Source of the DNA: Achromobacter arsenitoxydans SY8
GTDB taxonomy: Bacteria > Pseudomonadota > Gammaproteobacteria > Burkholderiales > Burkholderiaceae_B
Assembly (NCBI RefSeq): GCF_000236785.1
Contig: NZ_AGUF01000073.1
Span: 85,498-149,497, forward strand
Direction: 5' to 3'
DNA length: 64,000 bases
Part shown: piece by piece, positions 43,002 to 52,597 of the stretch
How the letters are laid out: each line of letters begins with the position of its first letter
Position numbering within the stretch: position 1 is the first letter of the stretch
Translations under genes and position numbers: made by a program
The notes under the pieces: model-generated
What the model was told of the DNA's origin: nothing
What the model saw: only the letters and a program-made list of their open reading frames with translations
Databases searched by the model: none

Positions 43002-44414
43002 ATGAAGCGCTACGAACGCCTGACCGAAGAAATCACCGCCTCGATCCTGTCCGGCCTGCTGCAGGTGGGCGACCGCCTGCCCTCGGTGCGGCAGACCAGC
43101 GCCAGCCGCGGCGTCAGCCCGTCCACGGTATTCAAGGCCTATTACCTGCTGGAAGCGCGCGGCCTGATCCGCGCGCGCGACCGCTCCGGCTACTACGTAC
43201 AACGCGCCCCGCGCGCCGCGCTGCCCGAACTGGACGGCCCGTCCAGCGCCAGCGCGGGACGGCATCCGGTGGATGTCAGCGACAACGTGCTGCGCGTGCT
43301 CAACGCCACCCTGCGCCGCGACATGCTGCCCTTCGGCTCGGCGTTTCCCAGTCCGTCCCTGCTGCCCTACGGCCGGCTGGCCCGCTACATGGCCGCCACG
43401 GTGCAGAAGCTGGATCCGTGGGGCTCCATCGACGACCTGAGCCCGGGCGACGCTGCGCTGCGCCGCGCCATCGCGCTGCGCTACCTGGCCGACGGCATGA
43501 CCGTGCCGGTCGACGACATCATCGTCACCAACGGCGCGCTGGACGCCCTGAACCTCAGCCTGGCAGCGGTCACCCGGCCCGGCGACGCCGTGATCGTGGA
43601 GTCCCCGACGTTCTACGCCGCGTTGCAATCGCTGGAGCGCAACGGCCTGCATGCGATCGAAGTGGCCACGCACCCGCGCGTGGGCATCGACCTGCAAGCG
43701 CTGGAGGACGCCATCCAGCGCCACCGCCCCCGGGCCTGCTGGCTGATGACCACCTTCCAGAATCCGCTGGGCAGCCTGATGCCGGACGAAAAAAAAGAGG
43801 CGCTGGTCAAACTGCTGACCCGCCACGACGTCGCGCTGATCGAAGACGACGTGTACGGCGAACTCTATTTCGGCGAAACCCGGCCGCGGCCGGCCAAGGC
43901 CTTCGACACCGAGGGCATCGTGATGCACTGCTCGTCGTTCTCCAAAACGCTGGCGCCGGGCTACCGCGTGGGCTGGGTGGCCGGCGGCCGCCACACGCGC
44001 CAGATCATGCGCAACAAGCTGACCACCAGCCTGGCCACCGCGGCGCCGACACAGGCCGCCATCGCGGCCTACCTGGAGAAAGGCGGCTACGACCGCCACC
44101 TGCGGCAATTCCGCCAGGCGCTGGCCTTGCAACAGGGGGAATTGCTGCAGGCCGTCGCACGCTACTTTCCCAAAGGCACGCGCGCCACGCGCCCGGCCGG
44201 CGGCTACTTCGTGTGGGTGGAGCTGCCCGCGCACATCGACACGCTGAAAATCCACCGCGCCGCACTCGACCACGGCATCAGCATCGCGCCGGGCCCGCTG
44301 TTCACCGCGTCCGGCGGCTTCGGCAATTTCCTGCGGCTGAACCATGGACATCCATGGAACGACGGCATGGAGCAAGGGATGGCGACGCTGGGGAAACTGC
44401 TGGCGAGCGGATAG
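43002..44414 (+). CDS. MocR/PdxR-type GntR regulator with aminotransferase domain
   Basis: The 470-residue product joins a GntR winged helix (residues 1-72: RYERLTEEITASILSGLLQVG, SVRQTSASRGVSPSTVFKAY) to a full fold-type-I aminotransferase domain (about 100-470). The Schiff-base lysine is K315 in SSFSKTLAPGYRVGW, and NPLGSLMP and EDDVYGELYF are the substrate and PLP-binding segments. MocR regulators sense amino acids or PLP and activate or repress nearby genes. The nearest plausible target is the cioAB operon, which it follows on the same strand after 25 bp; a link between an oxidase and a MocR protein is notable. Confidence 0.9.
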   Translation: MKRYERLTEEITASILSGLLQVGDRLPSVRQTSASRGVSPSTVFKAYYLLEARGLIRARDRSGYYVQRAPRAALPELDGPSSASAGRHPVDVSDNVLRVLNATLRRDMLPFGSAFPSPSLLPYGRLARYMAATVQKLDPWGSIDDLSPGDAALRRAIALRYLADGMTVPVDDIIVTNGALDALNLSLAAVTRPGDAVIVESPTFYAALQSLERNGLHAIEVATHPRVGIDLQALEDAIQRHRPRACWLMTTFQNPLGSLMPDEKKEALVKLLTRHDVALIEDDVYGELYFGETRPRPAKAFDTEGIVMHCSSFSKTLAPGYRVGWVAGGRHTRQIMRNKLTTSLATAAPTQAAIAAYLEKGGYDRHLRQFRQALALQQGELLQAVARYFPKGTRATRPAGGYFVWVELPAHIDTLKIHRAALDHGISIAPGPLFTASGGFGNFLRLNHGHPWNDGMEQGMATLGKLLASG

Positions 44415-44429
44415 CGGCGACGCGTATCG

Positions 44430-45023
44430 TCAGCGCGTCGCGGCAGCGGCGCGCGCCGCCTCGACCTCGCCGCGCAGCGACGCCGCGTCGTTCCGCAAGG
44501 GCAGCACCAGCCTGCCCTGCCGGTCGATGGCTCCCCACTCCCCGCCCACGACAAAGCTGTGTTCGCCGTCGGGCGTGCGCTCGGTGCGGCAACCCTTGCA
44601 CACCACGGCCAGCCCGCCGCTGAACCGGTCCGCCCAGTCGTAGGGCGTGGCCAGCACGCGCTTGAGTTGCGTGTCGTAGTAGGCCATGCCGCCCTGCCAG
44701 CGGCCGCGCGTCAGCCCCTCTTCGAAGTCGTCGGCGCCGTTGTCGTACGTGACCACGGCGACGGCGCGGCCGTCCGGCCGCACCCAGTGCCAGGATCCGT
44801 TGGCCGTCGCCGGGGACAGGCCGTCGCGCGAGAAGTCCATGCGGTCCAGCACCGCTGGCCGGAATGCAACGCTGTCTTGCGTCGCGCGGGCGCAGTGTTC
44901 GACGTGTTCGAGGGATCCGCCCTGAAGCTTATCCGCATAAAAGCACGGCAGGTCATAGTCGGCGGCGTTGCCCGAGGCCAGGGCAAGCGAGGTGAGCAAG
45001 GCGGCGATCAGCATGCGGGGCAT
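44430..45023 (-). CDS. secreted WG-repeat-like protein
   Basis: The 197-residue product has a signal peptide (MPRMLIAALLTSLALASGNA, about 20 residues). The mature part resembles proteins with WG/KWG repeats: GSWHWVRPDGRAVAVVTYDN, WADRFSGGLAVVCKGC and GEWGAIDRQGRLVLPLRND. These beta-rich repeats occur in envelope proteins of unknown function. It is convergent with the MocR gene (15 bp). A cysteine pair (CKGC) may be disulfide-bonded in the periplasm. Similarity is by eye; no role is known. Confidence 0.7.
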   Translation of the reverse strand: MPRMLIAALLTSLALASGNAADYDLPCFYADKLQGGSLEHVEHCARATQDSVAFRPAVLDRMDFSRDGLSPATANGSWHWVRPDGRAVAVVTYDNGADDFEEGLTRGRWQGGMAYYDTQLKRVLATPYDWADRFSGGLAVVCKGCRTERTPDGEHSFVVGGEWGAIDRQGRLVLPLRNDAASLRGEVEAARAAAATR

Positions 45024-45071
45024 CCTAGCACGGCGTCCGCGCGCGGCTGAGCCCCTACACCCACCAAAGAA

Positions 45072-45091
45072 AACGGCCCCGAAGGGCCGTT
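45072..45091 (-). terminator. terminator of the Bug/tcu operon
   Basis: AACGGCCC and GGGCCGTT (45072-45079, 45084-45091) form an 8-bp stem with a CGAA loop. On the minus strand a TTTTCTTT tail follows, placing the end of transcription just after the binding-protein gene. Confidence 0.8.
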
Positions 45092-45098
45092 ATCCACA

Positions 45099-46076
45099 TC
45101 AGTTGGCGGTGGCGCCGGAGTCCTTGACGGCCTTGGCCCAGCTTGCGATCTCCGCCTGGATGAATGTTCCGAATTCGGCAGTGTTCACGCCGGACGCGCG
45201 CGCGCCTTCTTCCAGCAGGCGCTGCTTCACTTCCGGCGCGGCCAGCGCGCCGCTCAGGGCCTGGTTGAGCTTGGCGACCACGGCGTCCGGCGTGCCCGCG
45301 GGCGCGACGATGCCGTGCCAGGACACCGCCTGGAAGCCGGGCAATCCCGATTCCGCCATTGTCGGCACATCGGGCATGGCGGACGAGCGTTCGGGCGACG
45401 TGACGGCCAGCGCGCGCAGCGTGCCCGCCTTCACGTGCGGCAGCACGCCGGGGATGGTGGTGAACATGAAGTCGATCTGTCCGCCGATCAGGTCCGTGAT
45501 GGCGGGGCTGCCGCCCTTGTAGGGGACGTGCGTGAATTCCAGCTTGGCCGCGCTCTTGAACATCTCGCCAGCCAGATGGCCCGGCGTGCCGGCGCCCGCC
45601 GACCCCATGTTCGTCTTGTCGCCCTGCGAACGGATGTAGGCGATCAGCTCCTCGACATTCCTGGCCTTCACGTTCGGGCCCACCACAAGCACATTGGGCA
45701 CGGTGGCCAGCAGCGTGACGGGCGTGAAGTCCTTCACCGCGTCGTAGCTGATCTTGGAGTACAGCGACGGGTTGATGCCGTGCGTGCTGGCCGTGGCCAG
45801 CAGCAGCGTGTAGCCATCCGGCGCGGAAGAGGCCACCTGCTTGGCCGCAATGGTGCCGTTGGCGCCGCCCTTGTTGTCGATCACGATGGTCTGGCCGAGC
45901 GTCTTGGCGGCTTCGGCGGCGACCGTGCGCGCCAGGATGTCGGACGTGCCGCCGGCGGAATGGGGCACGGCCAGCGTGATCGGCTTTGCGGGGAAGGATT
46001 GCGCATGCGCCGCCGGCAGCACCGGCGTCATACAGGCGGCCAGCGCAACTCGCGCCAGCAGTCTAGAGCGGAACAT
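45099..46076 (-). CDS. Bug/TctC-family periplasmic solute-binding protein
   Basis: The 325-residue product has a Sec signal (MFRSRLLARVALAACMTPVL..., cleavage near residue 25). It shows the Bug-family pattern: FPAKPITLAVPHSAGGTSDI at the start, TIVIDNKGGANGTIAAKQVA, GSAGAGTPGHLAGEMFK and VPYKGGSPAITDLIGGQIDFMF. Bug proteins bind carboxylates and are greatly expanded in Achromobacter and Bordetella. It is the last gene of the TcuR-TcuA-TcuB cluster and no membrane subunits TctA/TctB are nearby, so it may capture tricarballylate or citrate for an unlinked transporter, or act as a sensor. Confidence 0.92.
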   Translation of the reverse strand: MFRSRLLARVALAACMTPVLPAAHAQSFPAKPITLAVPHSAGGTSDILARTVAAEAAKTLGQTIVIDNKGGANGTIAAKQVASSAPDGYTLLLATASTHGINPSLYSKISYDAVKDFTPVTLLATVPNVLVVGPNVKARNVEELIAYIRSQGDKTNMGSAGAGTPGHLAGEMFKSAAKLEFTHVPYKGGSPAITDLIGGQIDFMFTTIPGVLPHVKAGTLRALAVTSPERSSAMPDVPTMAESGLPGFQAVSWHGIVAPAGTPDAVVAKLNQALSGALAAPEVKQRLLEEGARASGVNTAEFGTFIQAEIASWAKAVKDSGATAN

Positions 46077-46149
46077 TGAAGTCTCCAGGGTTGTTGTCGA
46101 TTGCGGCGCCTTGCATGGGCGCCGTCATATCGCGATAAGGCCGGTCCGT

Positions 46150-47394
46150 TCAGTCCGAACCGAGCTGCAATTTGTTGGGCTGGCGCTTTTCGATGGACCA
46201 CTTGAGCAGAGCGGCCGACCGGTAGATGCCGTGTGCGAACTTGCCGTAGGGCAAGGTCAGGAACAGCGCCATCACCACGCCCAGGTGGATCGCCAGCAGC
46301 AGCGCCATCGCGCCGCCGTCGCGGCCCGCCAGCAGCGCCAGGCCCGTGGCGCTGGTCAGGAACAGCAGCACGATGAAGCCGCGGTCCATCGGCTTCTGCG
46401 CCGCGTCGCCCTGCTGCGGGTGGCGCTTGAAGTTCAGCCACAGCAGCCCCGCCGGCCCGATCAACAAGCCGATGCCGCCCGCCGTGCCCAGCAGCACGGG
46501 CGCGCTCAGGATCGGGTACGGCGCCTGCTGGCCGAGCAGGTAGTGGTACAGCGTGGCGACGCAGGTCGCCGCGAAGCACAGCATGAAACCGTAGAAGGTG
46601 AAGTGATGGAAACGCCGGCGCCACAGCGTGAAGGCGTCGTCGGCGTTGTTGCAGCCCTTGCCGTGGCCGCCGTCCAGGTAGCGCAGGCGCAGCGCGTCGT
46701 GCGCGGCCTCGGCCACCGCCGCGCCGGACGCCGCCCCCGGGCTGACGTTGCGCCAGAAGCGTACGACGCCCACACCCAGCGCCAGCATGGAAAAGCCGAA
46801 CACCACGCCGAACATCAGCGCCAGCGTGTTGTGCGGGAACACGGCGTAGAAGTTGCCCGCCATGGGCTCGTGGAACAGGCCCCCGGCCATCACGACCGCC
46901 AGGACCAGGAACAGCGCCAGGCCGGCCGCCGTGGCCAGCGACAGGGCCAGTCCGTTGCGCTTGTACAGCGTGCCCAGCGCGGCCGGCCAGGCATAGTCGG
47001 TATAGGTCTGCACCCGGACCTTGGCCATGGCCTGCGGCACGTTGACCGCAAACTCGTGCGGCGGCGCGTACTGGCAGGCGTGCAGACAGGCCCCGCAGTT
47101 GTGGCACAGGTTGGCCAGGTAGTTCAGGTCGGCCTTGCCGAATTCCAGGCGGCGGGTCATGGCGGGGAACACCGCGCAGAACCCTTCGCAGTAGCGGCAG
47201 GCGTTGCAGATCTGCATGACGCGCGCCACTTCGGTCTCGTCGTCGGTCAGCGTTTCCGTCAGCGGCTTGGCGCCCCGGGCGTGAAAATGCACCGGCTGTT
47301 CGGTGGGCGCCGGTCCGGATCCGGACGGGCCGCTGGAGAAAGACTGCGCCTCGCGGGCCAGGGCTTCAAGCTGCTTCACGTTGTGCTCCCGCAT
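46150..47394 (-). CDS. tcuB: TcuB, membrane Fe-S electron-transfer protein for tricarballylate oxidation
   Basis: From [17 protein letters not shown] the product has 414 residues. Two ferredoxin-like clusters, [15 protein letters not shown] and [16 protein letters not shown], bind 4Fe-4S centres near residues 60-110. About seven hydrophobic helices follow, and histidines within them may hold heme. In Salmonella, TcuB reoxidises the flavin of TcuA and passes electrons to the respiratory chain. Here it overlaps the end of tcuA by 29 bp on the same strand. The longer frame to 47445 lies inside tcuA and has no family homology. Confidence 0.9.
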   Translation of the reverse strand: MREHNVKQLEALAREAQSFSSGPSGSGPAPTEQPVHFHARGAKPLTETLTDDETEVARVMQICNACRYCEGFCAVFPAMTRRLEFGKADLNYLANLCHNCGACLHACQYAPPHEFAVNVPQAMAKVRVQTYTDYAWPAALGTLYKRNGLALSLATAAGLALFLVLAVVMAGGLFHEPMAGNFYAVFPHNTLALMFGVVFGFSMLALGVGVVRFWRNVSPGAASGAAVAEAAHDALRLRYLDGGHGKGCNNADDAFTLWRRRFHHFTFYGFMLCFAATCVATLYHYLLGQQAPYPILSAPVLLGTAGGIGLLIGPAGLLWLNFKRHPQQGDAAQKPMDRGFIVLLFLTSATGLALLAGRDGGAMALLLAIHLGVVMALFLTLPYGKFAHGIYRSAALLKWSIEKRQPNKLQLGSD

Positions 47395-48781
47395 GTTTCT
47401 GGCTGTGCGCCGCGGCCGCGGCGCGCGTGCCGGCGATGCGGCCAAAGGCCGTGCCGATGGACATGCCCACCCCCGCCGTATAGCCCTTGCCCAGCACGTT
47501 GCCGGCCATCATTTCGCCCGCGACGAACAGGTTGTCGCTGGGCTGGTCGTTGAACCGGACCGCGGCGGTGTCGTCCACCTTCAGGCCCAGATAGGTAAAG
47601 GTGATGCCTGGCCGCAGGGCATAGCCATAGAACGGCGCGGTGTCGATCGGGCGCGCCCAGTGCGTCTTGGCGGGCGTCAGGCCCTCGGTATGGCAGTCGT
47701 CCAGCGCGGTGTGGTCGAACTTGCCCACCCGGCAGGCCGCGTTGTAGTCGCGAATCGTCTTCTCAAATGTGGCCGGGTCCAGCCCCAGCTTTTCGGCCAG
47801 TTCCGGCAGGGTATCGGCCTTCACGCCCGGAAAGACCGGCGGCATGAAGCGGCCGATCGCCTTGGCGTCGATGATGGAGTAGGCGATCTGTCCTGGCTGC
47901 ATCGCGGTCAGACGGCCCCAGATGGCGTAGCGCTTGGGCCAGAAGTCCTCGCCCTCGTCGTAGAAACGCGTCGCCTCGCGGTTGACGACCACGCCCAGCG
48001 ACACGCAGTCGATGCGCGTGCAGATGCCACCGTCGTACAGCGGCGCGCGGGCGTCGATGGCCACGCAATGCGATTGGGACGGGTCGCCGATGCCGTCAGC
48101 GCCAGCGTCCAGCATGAACTTCAGCAGCACGCCCATGTTGAAGCGCGTGCCGCGGATCAGGAAATTGTCGGCCGGCCATTCGCCGCGCTCGTTCTGGCCC
48201 CAGGCCTCGCGCAGCCATTCGCGGTTGGACTCGAAGCCGCCGGCGGCCAGCACACAGGCGCGGGCCTGGATGCGCTCATCGCCGATGCATGCGGCCACGA
48301 AGCGGCCGCTATCCAGTTCCAGCGAATCGACCGGCGCGTTGTAGCGGATCTGCACGCCCAGCGCCTCGGCGCTGCGGTAATAGGCATTGACCAGCGCCTT
48401 GCCGCCGCCCATGAAGAAGGCATTGGTGCGCGCTACGTGCAGCGCCCCCGACAGCGGCGGCTGGAAGTTCACGCCATGGCGGCGCATCCAGTCGCGACAG
48501 GTGGAGGATTCGCGGATGACCAGCCGCGCCAGGTGTTCGTTGGTCAGCCCGCCCGTCACCTTGAGCAGGTCCTGCCAGTATTCTTCTTCCGGATATGCGT
48601 CGACCAGCACGTCCTGCGGCGCATCGTGCATGCAGCGCAGATTGCGCGTGTGCTGCGAATTCCCGCCCCGCCATTCTTTCGGCGCCGCTTCCAGCAGCAG
48701 CACGCTGGCGCCGGCCTCGCGCGCCATCAGGGCCGCGCACAGCGCCGCGTTGCCCCCGCCAATCACCAAGACGTCAACCAT
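47366..48781 (-). CDS. tcuA: TcuA, FAD-dependent tricarballylate dehydrogenase
   Basis: The 471-residue product is an FAD_binding_2 enzyme: [23 protein letters not shown]-type Rossmann start (residues 1-23, with GGGNAAL), [17 protein letters not shown] near 38-54, and [21 protein letters not shown] at the C-terminus. It is similar in order to fumarate reductase/KSTD-type flavoproteins, but the adjacency to TcuB and a LysR gene fits TcuA. TcuA oxidises tricarballylate to cis-aconitate, which enters the TCA cycle. A related substrate cannot be excluded because the citrate/tricarballylate transporter TcuC is not in the window. Confidence 0.9.
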   Translation of the reverse strand: MVDVLVIGGGNAALCAALMAREAGASVLLLEAAPKEWRGGNSQHTRNLRCMHDAPQDVLVDAYPEEEYWQDLLKVTGGLTNEHLARLVIRESSTCRDWMRRHGVNFQPPLSGALHVARTNAFFMGGGKALVNAYYRSAEALGVQIRYNAPVDSLELDSGRFVAACIGDERIQARACVLAAGGFESNREWLREAWGQNERGEWPADNFLIRGTRFNMGVLLKFMLDAGADGIGDPSQSHCVAIDARAPLYDGGICTRIDCVSLGVVVNREATRFYDEGEDFWPKRYAIWGRLTAMQPGQIAYSIIDAKAIGRFMPPVFPGVKADTLPELAEKLGLDPATFEKTIRDYNAACRVGKFDHTALDDCHTEGLTPAKTHWARPIDTAPFYGYALRPGITFTYLGLKVDDTAAVRFNDQPSDNLFVAGEMMAGNVLGKGYTAGVGMSIGTAFGRIAGTRAAAAAHSQKHAGAQREAA

Positions 48782-48858
48782 GCCATCTTCCCCAATTCAA
48801 GGGGCAGACTTTACGCAGCGGCGCGCCGCCGCGATATCAGGCAGGCGTCAACGGGTGT

Positions 48859-49785
48859 TCACGATTCGTGAAGAGCGACTACGGCCCATTTGCCTTCCCG
48901 GGCCAGGGTGCGGGACACGTCGGCCATCACCAGGCGGGCGGCCAGTGCCGCGGGCGACAGCTCCTCGTCCGACAGGCTGGCCAGCAGGTTGGAGCGGAAC
49001 AGATGGGCGTCGTCGATGCGGGCCATCCGCAACTGCCCGGGCGCGATGCGCGCCGTCGCCGAGCTGGGCTGGATGCTGGCGGCGTTGCCCTGCTGCACCA
49101 CGTCCATCAGTAGCGACAGGCCGTCGACCTCGGCCACCACCCGGGGCGTGCGCCCCAGTTGCAGGAACGCATTGTTGACCAGCGCACGCAGGCCGTGCCG
49201 CCCGCTGGGCAGCACCAGCGGCAGATCCGCAATGGCTTCCAGTCGCGTCGTGTCGCCTGCCGGCACGCCCGGCATATCCGGCCGGGCGAAGAGAAACAGG
49301 GGCTCGTCCAGCAGCGGCACGACGCTCCAGCGGCGCGCGGATTCCGCGTGAAAGACGATGGCCAGGTCCAGCAGGCGGCCGTTGAGCATGTCGGTCAGGT
49401 GCCCCGAAAGCGCCTCGACCAGATGCAGCCGGATGTCGGGGTAGCGCTCGTTCATCGCCTTCAGGAAAGGCGCGCCCAGCACCGCCGCCGTGGTGGACGG
49501 CAGACCCACGCTGACGTGCCCGGCCAGCCGGGCCTGCTGCGCGGCCTGGACCGCGTCGTCGGCGTGGCGCAGGGCCAGTTGCGCCTGGCGGAAGAACGCC
49601 AACCCCGCATCGGTGGGTACCACGCCGCTGGCGCTGCGCTGCAGCAGGCGCGTGGAGAGTTCACCTTCGAGGCGGCTGATCTGCTGGCTGAGCGCCGACG
49701 TGACCATGCCGATCGACATGGCCGCGCGGCCGATGCTGCCCGCTTCGACCACGCGCACGAAATAACGGAGCTGGCGCAGTTCCAT
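48859..49785 (-). CDS. tcuR: LysR-family regulator, TcuR-like
   Basis: The 308-residue product begins MELRQLRYFVRVVEAGSIGR, followed by AAMSIGMVTSALSQQISRLE and LLQRSASGVVPTDAG, a standard LysR winged-helix of about 60 residues. The effector-binding domain covers about 90-300. Its place 77 bp upstream of tcuA on the same strand suggests it activates or represses tcuAB and the Bug gene. In Salmonella TcuR is the LysR activator of tcuABC. Symbol given by context. The GST gene is upstream with a 3-bp gap. Confidence 0.85.
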   Translation of the reverse strand: MELRQLRYFVRVVEAGSIGRAAMSIGMVTSALSQQISRLEGELSTRLLQRSASGVVPTDAGLAFFRQAQLALRHADDAVQAAQQARLAGHVSVGLPSTTAAVLGAPFLKAMNERYPDIRLHLVEALSGHLTDMLNGRLLDLAIVFHAESARRWSVVPLLDEPLFLFARPDMPGVPAGDTTRLEAIADLPLVLPSGRHGLRALVNNAFLQLGRTPRVVAEVDGLSLLMDVVQQGNAASIQPSSATARIAPGQLRMARIDDAHLFRSNLLASLSDEELSPAALAARLVMADVSRTLAREGKWAVVALHES

Positions 49786-49788
49786 GGA

Positions 49789-50487
49789 TCAGGCCGGAAT
49801 GGCCAATCCCCTGACCACGGCGGGCCGGGCGACGAAGGCATCCAGCACCCGCGCGACGTTCTTGAACTGCGAGAACCCGACCAGGTCGCCGGCGTCATAG
49901 AAGCCCACCAGGTTGCGCACCCAGGGCCAGGTCGCGATGTCGGCGATGGTGTATTGGTCGCCCATCAGCCAGTCGCGCCCTTCCAGGCGCTGGTCCAGCA
50001 CGGCCAGCAGGCGCTTCGATTCGGCTACGTAGCGGTCGCGCGGACGCTTGTCCTCGTAGTCCTTGCCCGCGAAGCGGTGGAAAAAGCCCAATTGGCCGAA
50101 CATCGGGCCGATGCCCCCCATCTGGAACATCACCCACTGCAGCGTCTCGTAGCGCCCCGCGGTATCCGCCGGGATGAACTGGCCGGCTTTGCTGGCCAGG
50201 TACACCAGGATGGCGCCGGACTCGAACAGGCCCAGCGGCTTGCCGTCCGGCCCGTTGGGATCAAGAATGGCCGGGATCTTGTTGTTCGGGCTGAGCGACA
50301 GGAATTCGGGCGTGAACTGGTCCTTCGAATCGAAGCTGACCCGGTGCGGCTCATAGGGCAAGCCGGTTTCCTCCAGCATGATCGACACCTTCACCCCGTT
50401 GGGCGTCGGCAGCGAATAAAGCTGGATGCGGTCGGGATGCTGGGCGGGCCACTTCTGGGTAATTGCGAAGGCGTCTAGGGAGGACAT
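49789..50487 (-). CDS. glutathione S-transferase (YghU/Nu-class-like)
   Basis: The frame is open from 50583, but the family start MSSLDAFAITQKWPAQHPDR gives 232 residues. The thioredoxin-fold N-domain (about 20-100) has IQLYSLPTPNGVKVSIMLEE and LSPNNKIPAILDPNGPDGKP with LFESGAILVYLA, the glutathione site. The helical C-domain ends RPAVVRGLAIPA. The pattern T-P-N-G-x-K and FLSLSPNNKIPAI is typical of Nu-class enzymes (YfcG/YghU), which have disulfide-bond reductase activity. It precedes the LysR gene by 3 bp, but a link to tricarballylate use is not obvious. Confidence 0.9.
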   Translation of the reverse strand: MSSLDAFAITQKWPAQHPDRIQLYSLPTPNGVKVSIMLEETGLPYEPHRVSFDSKDQFTPEFLSLSPNNKIPAILDPNGPDGKPLGLFESGAILVYLASKAGQFIPADTAGRYETLQWVMFQMGGIGPMFGQLGFFHRFAGKDYEDKRPRDRYVAESKRLLAVLDQRLEGRDWLMGDQYTIADIATWPWVRNLVGFYDAGDLVGFSQFKNVARVLDAFVARPAVVRGLAIPA

Positions 50488-50530
50488 TCGGGGGATTCTC
50501 CGGAGCAGGCGGGGTTGGGTGACGACAATC

Positions 50531-50962
50531 CTAGCGCAAAACCCGTTGCAGCCCCCACCGCAGCACCGTTGCCGCCAGGGCAATGGGCAGCACCATGTGC
50601 AGCTGCGCCAGGAACAGCTCCCGCGTAGCCTCGCCGGGCGCCCAGGTGTTGCCGAACACCTGCGGTGATGGCGGCGCCAGGCACAGGGCGATCAACGCCG
50701 CGACGAAGGTGGCGACCGCGCGCCAGAGGCCGGACTGCCGCAGCCTTGCCGGGCGCTCGGCAAGCGCCAGCGCGATCACGCCCACCAGGCCCGCCATGAC
50801 GGCCTCGGCGTAGAAATCGCGAGGTTCATACAGATAGGGCGCGTCCGGAATCGCCCAGCCATAGGCGCCGGTCGTCAGCATGGAGGTCAGGCAGGCGCCA
50901 AAAAGCGCTGCGGCGAAGGACAACAGCAGCAGATCCAGAACACGCGGCAGGAGTTTGGGCAT
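50531..50962 (-). CDS. four-helix membrane protein of unknown function
   Basis: From MPKLLPRVLDLLLLSFAAAL the product has 143 residues. Four hydrophobic helices are seen at about 8-28, 50-70, 78-95 and 115-135, joined by short loops (YGWAIPDAPYLYEPRDFYAE between the first two). The frame is open much further upstream (51559), but that part is read over the divergent gene at 51108 and has no sign of coding. Its upstream neighbour on the plus strand begins 145 bp away. No family recognised. Confidence 0.6.
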   Translation of the reverse strand: MPKLLPRVLDLLLLSFAAALFGACLTSMLTTGAYGWAIPDAPYLYEPRDFYAEAVMAGLVGVIALALAERPARLRQSGLWRAVATFVAALIALCLAPPSPQVFGNTWAPGEATRELFLAQLHMVLPIALAATVLRWGLQRVLR

Positions 50963-51107
50963 GGGATGAACTGTACGCGACTCGCCGCGATGACATTTGT
51001 AATGCACAATCCGCGTCGCGCTGGCGCGCGGCGTCCTGCACCGGCAGGCCGTCTTCCTTGCAGCCGGCCGCGGCAACCCTGCCACGGCCCGCACCACCGG
51101 TAGTCCC

Positions 51108-52526
51108 ATGAAGCACCCGCAGCAACCTTCCCGCCTGGATTCCCGACAAGAAACCCGAACAACCGCGCCGCGCGCCGGCATACCCGGCGCCTCGCGCACG
51201 GGCCGGCGCCAAACGATGTCCGCACTAATGCTGGCCGCCGCGCTGGGGCTGGCCCTTCCTGCCGCGCACGGCGCGGACGGCGAGCTCAGCCGCAGCCTGA
51301 CGCTGGAGCTGATGAACAGCAAGGGCGGCCAGCCCGCGCCGAACACGCCGTACCGCCTCTTCGTGACCGGCAAGGGCGACACCATCCTCGACACGCCCAG
51401 CGGCGACGGCATCCTGCACGGCGTCACCGACGCCGAGGGCCGCACGGCCCAGGCGCGCACCACGCTGCCCCACGCGGCGGAAGACTTCACCCTGATCCGC
51501 CGTATCGGCGATGGACCGTGGGGCCACTTCTTCCAATTGAATTCCAGCGGCAACAACAAGCCTCTGCCCGCATGGCCCTACATCATGACCATGCGGCAGC
51601 GCTGGGGCGAACAGTGGGTGGATCTGGGTTACACCAACCGCCAGGGCGCGACGGCCTATTTCAGCCACAACGTGCCGGCGGGCTCGCTCTCCCTGTCGGT
51701 CGACTCGCCGCTGACCTACGACCGGCCCTGCTTTGACGAGCTGGACGCCATCAACCGCAAATACGCCCAGGACGATACGCAAGGCGCTGGCCAACTGATC
51801 GCCGCCATGCGATGCGCCGAAACGCCCCGGCAGCGGCTGGACCTGGCTCGCCTGCTGCTGTCCGCCGGCCAGCCCGAACTGGCCCGCCACTGGCTGATGC
51901 AGGCTCGGCAGCGGCCCTTTCCAGACTGGCTGCGCCCCGTGGACGCCGACTTGCTGGAAGAGCGCTTCGAGGTGGAACGGCTGCTGGGCATGCCGGACCT
52001 GGTTTTGGCGGACGCCGAGCAAATCCAGGCGCGGCAATCCCGGCGCGGCGGCCCCCGCAAATCCGGCGAAAGGGACTGGGCCAATAGCGCCGCCTATTAC
52101 CTGGCGGACTTCCCGGATTACCTGGCGCAAGCCGAGGCGCAGGCCCGGCAGTCCATCCAGCGGTTCGGCCCGCGGCCCTACAACCAGGCCACGCTGGGCT
52201 GGATTCTGGCGCTGCGCGGCCAGTCGGACGAGGGCTTGCGCCTGATGCGCGCCGCCTACCGGGAACTGCCGCGCGACCAGGAAATGGTGGCCGACTATGG
52301 GCTGGCGCTGTGGCGCGACGGCCAGCGGGAACAGGCGCTGCGGCTGTGGCACGAAGCGCAGCGGGAATGCGTGTGGGGCATCCGCCTGCACGCCGCCATG
52401 CAGGAAGCGGCCTATCCGCATCCGTATTTTCAGGCGTCCGGTTCCAGCGCGGTGAAGGACTATCGGAATCGCTGCGACGGGCCGCGGACCAAGGGCAAGA
52501 TCCGGCAGCAGCCCTGGCAGGCATGA
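51108..52526 (+). CDS. secreted protein with TPR-like C-terminal half, unknown function
   Basis: The product has 472 residues, or 436 if it starts at the ATG at 51216. A GRRQTMSALMLAAALGLALP segment followed by AHGA is a Sec or twin-arginine-like signal peptide; the long start gives a Tat-like arrangement with GRRQT. Residues about 60-205 are a beta-rich domain (ELSRSLTLELMNSKGGQPAP, WGHFFQLNSSGNNKPLPAWP). Residues about 230-460 are helical, with repeated Ala-Leu patterns (LARLLLSAGQPELARHWLMQ, PYNQATLGWILALRGQSDEG) like tetratricopeptide repeats. No family is recognised. It opens a run of uncharacterised envelope genes and ends at a 17-bp-stem terminator. Confidence 0.65.
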   Translation: MKHPQQPSRLDSRQETRTTAPRAGIPGASRTGRRQTMSALMLAAALGLALPAAHGADGELSRSLTLELMNSKGGQPAPNTPYRLFVTGKGDTILDTPSGDGILHGVTDAEGRTAQARTTLPHAAEDFTLIRRIGDGPWGHFFQLNSSGNNKPLPAWPYIMTMRQRWGEQWVDLGYTNRQGATAYFSHNVPAGSLSLSVDSPLTYDRPCFDELDAINRKYAQDDTQGAGQLIAAMRCAETPRQRLDLARLLLSAGQPELARHWLMQARQRPFPDWLRPVDADLLEERFEVERLLGMPDLVLADAEQIQARQSRRGGPRKSGERDWANSAAYYLADFPDYLAQAEAQARQSIQRFGPRPYNQATLGWILALRGQSDEGLRLMRAAYRELPRDQEMVADYGLALWRDGQREQALRLWHEAQRECVWGIRLHAAMQEAAYPHPYFQASGSSAVKDYRNRCDGPRTKGKIRQQPWQA

Positions 52527-52527
52527 A

Positions 52528-52566
52528 AAAGCCGGCTGCGCGTTGCTTGAACGCGCAGCCGGCTTT
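52528..52566. terminator. bidirectional terminator hairpin
   Basis: AAAGCCGGCTGCGCGTT (52528-52544) and AACGCGCAGCCGGCTTT (52550-52566) form a perfect 17-bp stem with a 5-nt loop, between the convergent genes at 51108 and 52598. A-tract before and short T-run after. Confidence 0.88.
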
Positions 52567-52597
52567 GGCGCCCCAGGCGGCCTGCGCCGCCAGGAAT

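Noticed and set aside
46104-46124. CGGCGCC-N7-GGCGCCG hairpin after tcuB as a terminator
   Set aside because: No T-run on the minus strand; the Bug gene probably belongs to the same transcript, so it is at most a processing site.
50963-51559. 199-codon upstream extension of the four-helix membrane protein
   Set aside because: It overlaps the divergent secreted-protein gene and shows no family signal; a start at 50962 gives a plausible membrane protein.
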